A DNA stretch of 64,000 bases from positions 41,222-105,221 of the forward strand of contig JACZWC010000006.1 in assembly GCA_022572355.1 (NCBI GenBank), given 5' to 3'. Positions 34,987 through 43,169 of the stretch are shown piece by piece. Each line of letters starts with the position of its first letter. The first letter of the stretch is position 1. Below the pieces are notes generated by a model. The model was not told where the DNA came from. It was given only the letters and a program-made list of their open reading frames with translations, and did not search any database. Made by a program: the position numbers and the translations under genes. The DNA is from Bacteroidota bacterium (GTDB lineage: Bacteria; Bacteroidota; Bacteroidia; NORP154).

Positions 34987-35685
34987 ATGAACCATACATC
35001 GACAACATATTTCTTCGGCGCGGTTCTGATCTTATCTATGGCTGCGTGTAAAAAAGACGCTCCTACAGAGGTGGACGTTGGATACACGTATATCCCAAAT
35101 ACTGTTGGCGGTTGGGTTATATATGACGTGGATTCCCTTGTATTTGATAAGTTCAACACGAAAATCGACACGCATGTGTACCAGATCAAAGAAGTAGTCG
35201 AATCCACTTATTTAGATGCTCAGGACAGGGAAACTATGAGAATAGAGAGATATAGGAGGGATTCGACCACCGGAATCTGGAAAATAAAAGATGTTTGGGC
35301 AGCTAATAAATTAGATACGCGATTTGAGAAGGTGGAGGAGAATGTGCGCTATGTAAGATTAGTGTTCCCTGTGAGGGATGGACAGATCTGGGACGGTAAC
35401 AGTGGTAACGTCAATGAGTCATGGGATTATGTATATACAGATTCAGGGGTGCCAAAAACCATTAATGGATCTTCCTTTAATTCTTGTTTAACTGTAACGC
35501 AGAAAGTTGAAGATATTACCGGTTTGGAAAAGTATGATTTTGTAGAGATCTACGCAAAAGATGTAGGGATGATCTATAAAAAAGCGGTATATCTAACCAA
35601 GGGTAATATACTGGCACTTTGGAGTGACAGTACTGAGGTGAATGGATATGACCTCACCATGCAGGTTAATTCCTACGGCAACTAA
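34987..35685 (+). CDS. Lipoprotein of unknown function
   Basis: 232 residues from ATG 34987. The open frame extends 61 codons upstream into mnmA, but the ATG used here directly precedes a lipoprotein signal (FFGAVLILSMAACKKD, lipobox MAAC). The mature part looks beta-rich, with Trp/Tyr-aromatic strands (YIPNTVGGWVIYDVDSLVFD, VFPVRDGQIWDGNSGN, DVGMIYKKAVY). No family recognised. It precedes the T9SS subtilisin, whose longest frame overlaps its 3' end by 44 bp. Confidence 0.82.
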   Translation: MNHTSTTYFFGAVLILSMAACKKDAPTEVDVGYTYIPNTVGGWVIYDVDSLVFDKFNTKIDTHVYQIKEVVESTYLDAQDRETMRIERYRRDSTTGIWKIKDVWAANKLDTRFEKVEENVRYVRLVFPVRDGQIWDGNSGNVNESWDYVYTDSGVPKTINGSSFNSCLTVTQKVEDITGLEKYDFVEIYAKDVGMIYKKAVYLTKGNILALWSDSTEVNGYDLTMQVNSYGN

Positions 35686-37483
35686 GCAGCAGATTGTGCG
35701 AGCCATCCGTTTATTCGTAATTACCATCCTCTTTACATTGCAGGCATACGTGGAATGTCTGGCGCAAACCGCACCTTCCAGATATTGGGTTCAGTTTACG
35801 GATAAGAACAGTACCCCATATACAATAGGCAATCCTGGAGCTTTCCTATCCCAAAAAGCAATTGACCGAAGGACGAATCAAGGAATTTCGATAATCACCA
35901 ATGACCTTCCTGTCGATCCCAACTACGTAGCGGGCGTTGTAAATATTGGCGTAACACTTATCAACAAATCGAAGTGGTTCAATGCAATAACCATTTATAC
36001 TTCTGATTCTTCAAAATTGGATAGTATCATAAGCTTACCATTTGTTATGCAACTCGACACCGTGGGCAAGCATAAAAACTGGTTGGTGAATGACCCACAT
36101 AAAATTCAGCCTCTTGAATCCAAATGGGAAATGGAATCTATGTCTTTCAAGAGTATGTCATTATCGGCTGCCGCGTATATAGATTACGGTAATGCATATG
36201 ATCAGATCGCGATGCTTAAGGGAGATATTTTGCACTCACAGGGTTTTAGGGGAGAGGGCATGACCATTGCCATTTTGGATGCTGGTTTTAAAAATGCCAA
36301 TACAAATCAAGCCTTTGACAGCACAATGGCCGGCAATCAAATTCTCAAAACCTGGGATTTTGTATCAGGTAACGACAGCGTTTATGACAATGGGCCGCAT
36401 GGATTATGGGTGTTTTCAATAATCGCAGCAAATATCCCCGGATATATGGTTGGAACTGCCCCAAAGGCAAATTATCTGTTGTTGAGAACGGAGGATACAG
36501 GTTCTGAATACTCCATTGAAGAAGACAACTGGGTTGCCGGTGCAGAGTTTGCCGATAGCGCCGGAGCCGATATTTTGACCACATCATTGGGTTATACGGT
36601 TTTTAATGATCCTACGCAAGATCATACATACCTCGATATGGATGGAAACACAACGCGAATCTCGATTGGATCAGACATAGCAGCATCCAAAGGAATGTTA
36701 GTGGTTACTGCTGCAGGGAACAAAGGCAGCTCGAGTTGGAATTATATTGTCGCCCCTGCGGATGCAGACAGTGTTTTGTCAATTGGCGCGGTTGATGTGA
36801 ATCAGAACTATGCGAGCTTTAGCTCTGTGGGGCCTACTTCCGACGGGAGATTGAAACCAAACGTGGTATCCATGGGCTCGGGCACCATTACGATCACTGA
36901 TGGAGGTGGATTGCAATCTGGAGGTGGAACTTCATTTGCCGCTCCACTCATATCAGGTATGGCCGCTTGCCTGTGGCAGGCCAATCCCGGGGCAACCAGC
37001 ATGGAGGTCTTCAACGCTATCGAAATGAGCTCGAGTCAATATTCAAATCCCGACTATGAACTGGGATATGGAATACCAAATTTTTCACTGGCGAACTTGA
37101 TCCTGGCTGGGAAGGGTTTGGATGTCGATTCGGATAATGACGGCATACCAGACCTCTCAGATTACTGTCCGGGCACGCTTTATAATGCCGTAGTAGATGC
37201 ATATGGTTGTAAGATCAATTTTACCGCCCGAGGTTTTATGGATCTTCTTTCCAACCCATTGGCGGATAATTCGAGTTTTGTTTTTTATGCTGAAATTTCG
37301 GAAACAGTAGTCCTTCAACTGTTTGATCTAAGCGGAAAGCTTGCATTCAGCCAGGAAATATCATTAACGGGCGAGAATTACAATATCATAAATCTTGAGT
37401 TAGGTAACCTGGCGCAAGGTTTGTACGTCGTACAGGTAAGCTCACAGTTCAGTACATTCAAACGAAAGATATTCAAGCAATAA
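35642..37483 (+). CDS. Secreted subtilisin-like serine protease with T9SS sorting domain
   Basis: 613 residues from ATG 35642. A GTG at 35696, after the upstream stop, gives a tidier signal peptide (RAIRLFVITILFTLQAYVEC, cleavage near LAQ) and may be the true start. A pro-region of about 170 residues follows. The S8 catalytic domain shows Asp in GMTIAILDAGF, His in NGPHGLWVF (normally HGTHV), oxyanion Asn in TAAGNKG and Ser in GGTSFAAPLISG, so the triad is complete. A calcium-type TSP3 unit (DVDSDNDGIPDLSDYCPGT) leads to the sorting domain (LVVQ-like strands LSNPLADNSSFVF ... GLYVVQVSSQ). It should be exported by T9SS and act outside the cell. Confidence 0.9.
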   Translation: MDMTSPCRLIPTATKQQIVRAIRLFVITILFTLQAYVECLAQTAPSRYWVQFTDKNSTPYTIGNPGAFLSQKAIDRRTNQGISIITNDLPVDPNYVAGVVNIGVTLINKSKWFNAITIYTSDSSKLDSIISLPFVMQLDTVGKHKNWLVNDPHKIQPLESKWEMESMSFKSMSLSAAAYIDYGNAYDQIAMLKGDILHSQGFRGEGMTIAILDAGFKNANTNQAFDSTMAGNQILKTWDFVSGNDSVYDNGPHGLWVFSIIAANIPGYMVGTAPKANYLLLRTEDTGSEYSIEEDNWVAGAEFADSAGADILTTSLGYTVFNDPTQDHTYLDMDGNTTRISIGSDIAASKGMLVVTAAGNKGSSSWNYIVAPADADSVLSIGAVDVNQNYASFSSVGPTSDGRLKPNVVSMGSGTITITDGGGLQSGGGTSFAAPLISGMAACLWQANPGATSMEVFNAIEMSSSQYSNPDYELGYGIPNFSLANLILAGKGLDVDSDNDGIPDLSDYCPGTLYNAVVDAYGCKINFTARGFMDLLSNPLADNSSFVFYAEISETVVLQLFDLSGKLAFSQEISLTGENYNIINLELGNLAQGLYVVQVSSQFSTFKRKIFKQ

Positions 37484-37520
37484 CAGACAAGACATTCTAA
37501 GCATTGATTGTCTTTGTTTT

Positions 37521-37606
37521 TCTTAGTGGCCCTTAGTGCTCTCAGTGTCTTAGTGGTGAAGACTTCTCACCACTAAGGCACGCAGGCCACTCAGATGCAC
37601 TAAGGG
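37521..37606. repeat. Noncoding long hairpin repeat A
   Basis: The inner stem CTTAGTGGTGA (37549-37559) pairs perfectly with TCACCACTAAG (37567-37577) over a 7-nt loop. The outer arms CCCTTAGTGC (37530-37539) and GCACTAAGGG (37597-37606) are also perfectly complementary. The sequence is built from variants of CTTAGTGG. It lies between the protease stop and the FAH-family gene in a region with no reading frame. Confidence 0.75.
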
Positions 37607-37701
37607 ATAGGGTATATTAGCTACTTGTCACCTCCTTAAGATAAAGTAGAGTGGTAACTATCATCGAGTAAGTCATTCACAGCCATATAAGCCATTAATA
37701 C

Positions 37702-38313
37702 CTATTTTACTCTGAACTCCAGTAATTTCTGGTCTTGAATATAGCATTCAAGCTGATCGTCCTTCTCGACTTTTCCAACGCCGGCTGGCGTACCGGTGTA
37801 AATGAGATCGCCAATTTTTAAGGTGAAGTATTTGGAAACATGAGCTATGATTTGATCAAATGAGAAGAGCATATCTTTTGAATTACCTCTCTGCACGATC
37901 TCTCCGTTTTTTTCAAGCCTAAAATCCAGATTGTTGATGTCATCAAAAGAATTTTTGTTGAGAAAGTCCCCCAACGGAGCAGAACCATCAAAGGCCTTTG
38001 CCTTCTCCCAAGGCAATCCCTTTGCCTTATGATCGCGTTGCACATCGCGAGCAGTAAAATCTATACCTATCCCGATTTCATCATAATACTTATGGGCAAA
38101 ATTTTCGGCGATGTTCTTTCCTATTCGAACAATCTTAATTACCAACTCAACCTCGTAATGAATTTCGTTTGAATGATCTGGAATATAAAAAGGTTCATTT
38201 TTGTGAATCAACGCCGTGTCGGGCTTTAAAAAGATGACGGGTTCTTCGGGAATGGGATTATTAAGCTCCTTCGCGTGGTCGCTGTAGTTTCGCCCGATGC
38301 AAATTATCTTCAT
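37702..38313 (-). CDS. Fumarylacetoacetate hydrolase (FAH) family protein
   Basis: 203 residues, the compact single-domain form found in bacterial acylpyruvate hydrolases and oxaloacetate decarboxylases. It starts MKIICIGRNYSDHAKELNNP. Metal ligands are the glutamates of IHYEVELV near residue 53 and an aspartate in IGIDFTARDVQ near 85. KGLPWEKAKAFDGSAPLG and DLIYTGTPAGVGKVEKDD are diagnostic. It probably cleaves or decarboxylates a 2,4-diketo acid in the cytoplasm; the exact substrate is unclear. It stands alone, flanked on both sides by noncoding hairpin repeats. Confidence 0.92.
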   Translation of the reverse strand: MKIICIGRNYSDHAKELNNPIPEEPVIFLKPDTALIHKNEPFYIPDHSNEIHYEVELVIKIVRIGKNIAENFAHKYYDEIGIGIDFTARDVQRDHKAKGLPWEKAKAFDGSAPLGDFLNKNSFDDINNLDFRLEKNGEIVQRGNSKDMLFSFDQIIAHVSKYFTLKIGDLIYTGTPAGVGKVEKDDQLECYIQDQKLLEFRVK

Positions 38314-38429
38314 TTTACTATTGCGGATTTTGTTACAGTATTTTGTGGTTTCTCATGAAAAATAACCAAGTATAATAAGAAAAAGTGATTTTGGGATAGT
38401 AGGCTGTCTTAAAAGTATTGTTTCAAGTG

Positions 38430-38523
38430 TAACCGCAATGTTCGCAACGGATGCGCAAGGAGCGCAAAGGGTTAATAATCATTTCTTAGCGAACTTTGCG
38501 TAAACCTTGCGCCTTAGCGGTTA
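38430..38523. repeat. Noncoding long hairpin repeat B (GCGCAAGG/CGCAAAG type)
   Basis: The outer arms TAACCGC (38430-38436) and GCGGTTA (38517-38523) are perfect complements. Inside, GCGCAAGG faces CCTTGCGC and CGCAAAG faces CTTTGCG. The whole can fold into one long imperfect hairpin of about 94 nt. No reading frame crosses it. It ends 5 bp from the stop of the exonuclease gene, so it may also form the 3' end of that transcript. Confidence 0.75.
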
Positions 38524-38528
38524 AATAG

Positions 38529-39332
38529 TTATAGCGTTAATTTCGACCGGATCTCCTTCAAGATCTTCTTTGTGTATAGCGGAAAATCGCCTCTCATGAT
38601 CCAGCTAAAATAGGAGGGGTCCTTCGCCAGTACTTCTTTAACGGTAAGTCCTTTGTGTTTACCAAAATTAAAGACCTCCACGTTTTCGTCATTGTACACA
38701 ATCCGTCCGGCATAATCAACAAACCTATTAAATGTGGAAAATTCTGCCAGGCTATTTACATCGTTTTCCAATAGCGTCGGTTGATCTTCTTCTTCGCTAT
38801 TATAGCTAGCCCCAACATATTTAGTTATCTGGGCCTTGAGCACTTCAAACGTAGCTTCAACGTCGTTCATTGCATCGTGTGCTCCCTCTAAAATATTACC
38901 AGTATAATATTTATACGCCGCTTTAAGCGTTCTCTTTTCCATCTTGTGAAAAATATTCTGAACGTCGATCAACTCCCGCCCATGCATCTCAAAATACAAG
39001 TCATTCCGTAAAAATTCCTCCATTAAAAGTGGAATGTCAAACCGGTTTGAATTAAACCCGGCCAGGTCGCAATTTTCTAAAAACAATGTTATGTCACCAG
39101 CGACCTCAGCAAATGTGGGCTGGTCCGCCACGTCTTTGTCATAAATACCATGAATTTCAGATGCTTCCGCTGGAATGGGCACCTGTGGATTTATTAAACT
39201 CATGTATTTTTCCTCCGTTGCATCTGGATAGACTTTCAAGATGGCTATTTGCACGATCCTGTCGGATGAAACATTTACTCCCGTGGTTTCGAGATCAAAT
39301 ATTGCCAGTGCGCGTGTGAGTTTAATGTTCAT
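38529..39332 (-). CDS. DnaQ-like 3'-5' exonuclease
   Basis: 267 residues. The DEDDh exonuclease motifs are ExoI IFDLETTGVN (residues 12-21), ExoII AGFNSNRFDIPLL near 90 and ExoIII GAHDAMNDVEATFEV near 150, with the general-base histidine. The C-terminal part (about 215-262) holds VFNFGKHKGLTVKEV and SYFSWIMRGDFP, a short motif also found after the nuclease domain in exodeoxyribonuclease X-type proteins. It degrades single-stranded DNA or RNA ends in the cytoplasm, either in repair or as a polymerase-associated proofreader. It starts 12 bp after the stop of the first PorE-like paralogue and could be co-transcribed with it. Confidence 0.92.
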   Translation of the reverse strand: MNIKLTRALAIFDLETTGVNVSSDRIVQIAILKVYPDATEEKYMSLINPQVPIPAEASEIHGIYDKDVADQPTFAEVAGDITLFLENCDLAGFNSNRFDIPLLMEEFLRNDLYFEMHGRELIDVQNIFHKMEKRTLKAAYKYYTGNILEGAHDAMNDVEATFEVLKAQITKYVGASYNSEEEDQPTLLENDVNSLAEFSTFNRFVDYAGRIVYNDENVEVFNFGKHKGLTVKEVLAKDPSYFSWIMRGDFPLYTKKILKEIRSKLTL

Positions 39333-39344
39333 GAAGAATAAATG

Positions 39345-40880
39345 CTATTCAGGTTGTAATTTGACAAATTTGAATGTCATCGGTTCACTATACTCACTGT
39401 TGGAGAAGTCGATGTGTTCGGTATATATTTTATAACCATCAGCTTCTATAATGAGTTCGTATGCACCGGGATTATTGATAACGATGGTATAAAAACCTGT
39501 GTTGCGATTGGCGGTAAAACTCAGCGGTTGGTCGAGTAAAGCCCCTTCAATGGTTACATATGCGTCGAGAATAAATGGATTTTCAGGATCAGTGGTTGGC
39601 AGCTGCATTCTTATCACAAATTCCTTTGGAAAAATAAGCTTGTATATGTCCAAATCGCCAAAGCCGTCTTGTCGCCATTGAGAAATATAGGCTCGATATC
39701 CATCTTCAGAGAATGATATATTCATGTTATCATATGCCGTATTAATCGGGTAGCCAATATTTTCAGGGGCAGACCAACTGTTGTTCTCATAATCCCAGCT
39801 ACTTGTAAAGATGTCGTATCCTCCCATGCTTTTATGGCCTTCCGAACAGAAATAAAGCGTTTGCCCATCACCGGATAAGGTCGGGAAGTCCTCGTTGAAT
39901 GGAGTGTTTATATCTGGTCCTAAATTCTGAGGTAGCGCCCATTCACCATTGGGTAGCTTTCGTGTCATGTAAAGATCATGGCCACCTTGTCCACCGGGCC
40001 TGTTACTTGTAAAAAACAATGTGCTGCCGTCAGCAGAAATTGATGCGGAGGTTTCCAGGCTCGAAGCGTTGACTGTCGATCCCATCTTTATCAATCTCCC
40101 AAATCTCTTGTTAAGCCGTACAGATGTATAAATATCACCATAGGATTTGATGTTATCGAAATAGATGAATAATTTCCTTGCATCATCCGAAAGACCAACA
40201 ACCTGATCATCAAATACAGAGTTTACCAAAGGACCTATCTGTTTGGCTTTTTGGAAAGAACCATTTACACTTTCAGAATAATATATATCGGATTGGTAAA
40301 AACCATCAAACTCCAGTGCCCCGGTTCTTCTGGAAGTAAATACTATGTAGGATTCGTCTTTTGCGACAAAAGGATAGTAATCCGGCTTGGATGAGTTTAT
40401 CAATTCTCCGAGGTTTTCAAAGGTAACTTCAATAGGATTTCTGATCAATATTTTAGCGGTTGCACATGTTTCAAGCTTTCTCAATACTTCATTGTGGTTT
40501 TTACCTTCAGAAATAGAGTCATATATTTTATAGTATTCAATTGCCTCATTAAAGCTATGGGCGAAATGATAGGCCTTTGCCAGATCATAATATACTTCTG
40601 AATCGAATTTCGGTTGCTTTATTACCCGTTTTAAATATGGAATGGCCTTGGTTTTATCGATATTCGAATTCAGGTAACATATTCCGAGCTTGTGGTTAAA
40701 CTCTACATTAAATTTCTCCTTTTGAAGCAACTTTCTATAAATAGGGATCGCATGGCGGTAGTTCTTGTGTTTGAAATGTTCATTCGCCGCTTTTGCATCC
40801 ATAAACTGTGCTTCCGAATCAAATGCATAGCAGGTTGCAAAACACATGAAGATAAGTTGGTATTTGGTTAGATAATTCAA
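39345..40880 (-). CDS. PorE-like TPR/PD40 protein, paralogue 1 (no OmpA domain)
   Basis: 511 residues from TTG 40880. The only nearby ATG (residue 12) would cut the signal peptide in half, whereas TTG gives MNYLTKYQLIFMCFATCYAF ending near SEAQ. TPR units at about 25-145 (AIPIYRKLLQKEKFNVEFNH, DLAKAYHFAHSFNEAIEYY) are followed by a PD40/WD40-like propeller (about 170-410: YIVFTSRRTGA, TLFFTSNRPGGQGGHDLYM, TLYFCSEGHKSMGGYDIF). A carboxypeptidase-regulatory-like tail follows (AYVTIEGALLDQPLSF). It lacks the C-terminal OmpA peptidoglycan-binding domain of PorE. A periplasmic or outer-membrane role is likely. Confidence 0.87.
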   Translation of the reverse strand: MNYLTKYQLIFMCFATCYAFDSEAQFMDAKAANEHFKHKNYRHAIPIYRKLLQKEKFNVEFNHKLGICYLNSNIDKTKAIPYLKRVIKQPKFDSEVYYDLAKAYHFAHSFNEAIEYYKIYDSISEGKNHNEVLRKLETCATAKILIRNPIEVTFENLGELINSSKPDYYPFVAKDESYIVFTSRRTGALEFDGFYQSDIYYSESVNGSFQKAKQIGPLVNSVFDDQVVGLSDDARKLFIYFDNIKSYGDIYTSVRLNKRFGRLIKMGSTVNASSLETSASISADGSTLFFTSNRPGGQGGHDLYMTRKLPNGEWALPQNLGPDINTPFNEDFPTLSGDGQTLYFCSEGHKSMGGYDIFTSSWDYENNSWSAPENIGYPINTAYDNMNISFSEDGYRAYISQWRQDGFGDLDIYKLIFPKEFVIRMQLPTTDPENPFILDAYVTIEGALLDQPLSFTANRNTGFYTIVINNPGAYELIIEADGYKIYTEHIDFSNSEYSEPMTFKFVKLQPE

Positions 40881-40957
40881 CCCGATGGATAATTAGATTA
40901 TCATATAACAAGCAAAATTAATACCAATAAACCTATCATGCGAATAAGTATGTTTGT

Positions 40958-42886
40958 TCACTCGTCCGGACTGAACACGTAGTCTTTGGTTATCTCTGCC
41001 CTAAATGAACTTTTTCCAAGCAGTTCGAAGTCTTCAGAGACAGGTTTAAAGCCAGGCACGTCCACAAATATGTTATAGGATCCTGGCGGAAGAATTATTA
41101 CGTATCTACCGGACCTGGACGGAGTGTACGTGTATTCATTCATGTTGTTTTTATCAGTGACAATAAGCATTGCGTCGGTAATCGGCTGGAATTTATATTT
41201 CTTTTCCGGCGCTACATAATTGGGAATTTTTACCAGGGAGTTTTTCACTTGTTTAAATTCATAAAGACTGTTGTTCTTTGGATATTTTTTAGATGAAAAC
41301 ACCTTTTGTTTTCCGTTGCTATCAAAATAGATAGCTGTTTTATATGTGTATCCTGGTTTAACTTTCACTTTTTTTGTTTCGGCAAACTTCCAGTTTTTAT
41401 CGAACCACGGATGGCACTCGTCTGGGATGGTAAGCTCAACTTCACCTTTCCTGTAAACGTGGAATGTTTTGTAAGTACTGCTTTCGATCAAAATTTTGGT
41501 GGTGACCGTGCCCGTAATTGCCGTTAGCTTTGGTTCTACTTTGTTGAATGTAACCCGATAAATATCGAGATTTCCAAATCCTTCCTTCCTGTAAGCGGCT
41601 ATGTATGCATAGCGGCTGCTCGCCTTTTCTTGATCTGAATCCCATGCAGCTGAGAAGGAAATATTCATGTTGTCATCAGGTGTGTTTACAGGATAGCCGA
41701 TGTTGGTCGGAGTCGACCATGATTGGTTTTCCTCGTCAAAGGTGGATTTGAAGAGATCAAATCCACCCATGCTGGTGAAACCCTCAGAGCTCAGGTACAT
41801 GGTCATTCCATCACTAGAAATGCTGGGATAGTCTTCATTGTATTTTGTATTGATTTTTGGGCCTAGATTTACCGCTTTCCCCCAGCTGCCATCAGGTAAT
41901 TTCTTTGACATGTAAATATCTGTTCCCCCAAAACCTCCCTTTTTATCACTTGCGAAATACAATATCTTATCATCTGAAGTGATACTGGCTGAAGTTTCTA
42001 TGCTGCTATTGTCGTTTACATTCTCACCAATTGAGGTAAGTTTCTGAAATGATTTTCCTCTTTTCTCAGAGATATAAATATTGCCGTAAATATTTTGATA
42101 AATATCATCGACAAAAACGAGTATTTTGTCACCTTTTGGAGAAATACCAGCTGCTTCTTCATCTAATTCTGTGTTGATAACACTAATATTTTGCGCCCTT
42201 TTAAAGTTTCCTGCTTTTACATTCGCTAAGTATATATCGGAGGTGTAAAATCCATCATAATCCATTAACCCGCCTTTGTTTCCCTTTCTCCTGGAGGTAA
42301 AGATCAAAATGGCCTCATCTTCCGGTGTAAATGGGGAAAAATCAGGGTAAGGGGAGTTAACATATTTACCAAGATTTTCAAATGTAACATTTAGTGGATA
42401 CTTGATAAGTTCTTTTCCGTTATAGCACATCTCGATCTGACGATCTGTTTTTTCTGCTGCCGCATCATTTGATTGACTCTTGTAATCCGTATAAGCTTTT
42501 ATTGCCTTGTCGAATTCCAAGTTTAAATGATACGCCCTACCCAGGTCAAATAGCGCTTCTAATTTATATTTCTCTTTGGAGCAGACTTCCTCAAGAAGTG
42601 GTATTACTCTTGACTTATCATCGTCGATGTACAGATAACATTGGGCTAATTTATATTTGAAGTCCATGTTTTCAGGGTCTTTTTCGACCATTTTGAGATA
42701 TTCTGGCAACGCCGTAACATAATTTCGGGACTTAAATAATTCCTTTGGAGACAGGCCGTGTTCGTTGGATAACTGCTGCGCTACAGATGTATTTAATCCT
42801 ATGATCAAGCTAGGAATAAGTATTTGTGTAACCAATCCCCTAAGACCAATAGAGGTATCCCAGCCCAGAATGCATTTTGATCTCAT
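40958..42886 (-). CDS. PorE-like TPR/PD40 protein, paralogue 2 (no OmpA domain)
   Basis: 642 residues, ATG 42886. The hydrophobic N-terminal stretch (LRGLVTQILIPSLIIGLNTS, ending VAQQ) would act as a signal peptide after an unusually long 15-residue n-region. TPR units cover about 45-155, and the PD40 propeller about 180-430, with ILIFTSRRKGN, ILYFASDKKGGFGGTDIYM and MYLSSEGFTSMGGFDLF. The C-terminal third (about 435-642) is longer than in its neighbours: a region with HPWFDKNWKFAETKKVKV and a final carboxypeptidase-regulatory-like unit (TPSRSGRYVIILPPGSYNIF). No OmpA domain. It is separated by 283 bp from the upstream paralogue and by 77 bp from the downstream one. Confidence 0.86.
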   Translation of the reverse strand: MRSKCILGWDTSIGLRGLVTQILIPSLIIGLNTSVAQQLSNEHGLSPKELFKSRNYVTALPEYLKMVEKDPENMDFKYKLAQCYLYIDDDKSRVIPLLEEVCSKEKYKLEALFDLGRAYHLNLEFDKAIKAYTDYKSQSNDAAAEKTDRQIEMCYNGKELIKYPLNVTFENLGKYVNSPYPDFSPFTPEDEAILIFTSRRKGNKGGLMDYDGFYTSDIYLANVKAGNFKRAQNISVINTELDEEAAGISPKGDKILVFVDDIYQNIYGNIYISEKRGKSFQKLTSIGENVNDNSSIETSASITSDDKILYFASDKKGGFGGTDIYMSKKLPDGSWGKAVNLGPKINTKYNEDYPSISSDGMTMYLSSEGFTSMGGFDLFKSTFDEENQSWSTPTNIGYPVNTPDDNMNISFSAAWDSDQEKASSRYAYIAAYRKEGFGNLDIYRVTFNKVEPKLTAITGTVTTKILIESSTYKTFHVYRKGEVELTIPDECHPWFDKNWKFAETKKVKVKPGYTYKTAIYFDSNGKQKVFSSKKYPKNNSLYEFKQVKNSLVKIPNYVAPEKKYKFQPITDAMLIVTDKNNMNEYTYTPSRSGRYVIILPPGSYNIFVDVPGFKPVSEDFELLGKSSFRAEITKDYVFSPDE

Positions 42887-43003
42887 AGTTCGTATTCTTA
42901 CTTAGAATAAAGGTGATAGGCATCCTTATTCCAGATAAAAATACAAAATTCAAATAAAAATTGCTGTAAAGTTAAAACGCAACGAAGATTTTATGGAGTT
43001 ATC

Positions 43004-43102
43004 TCATTTCATCTGGATCCCAATGTATTGATTCTTCTCGTAGCTAAAACGATTAACCACTGCGTAATTGCCGTATTCCGGAACTGGAACCATACCGGTC
43101 AT
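43004..43102 (-). pseudogene. Possible gene remnant or very small ORF in the PorE-like array
   Basis: The gap 42887-43169 contains a minus-strand frame open from 43138 to the TGA at 43004-43006. It reads like real protein (MVPVPEYGNYAVVNRFSYEK), with good codon choice. The only ATG leaves 32 residues and an in-frame TAA lies just upstream at 43139. I do not recognise the family. It could be the tail of a deleted gene or a short peptide. Nothing else is visible in this gap. Confidence 0.25.
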
Positions 43103-43169
43103 ATCAACATGAATATTCTTTGTCTCAATTTGGCGCTCTTAAGCCAGCTATAAGTATTTTTTATTATTT

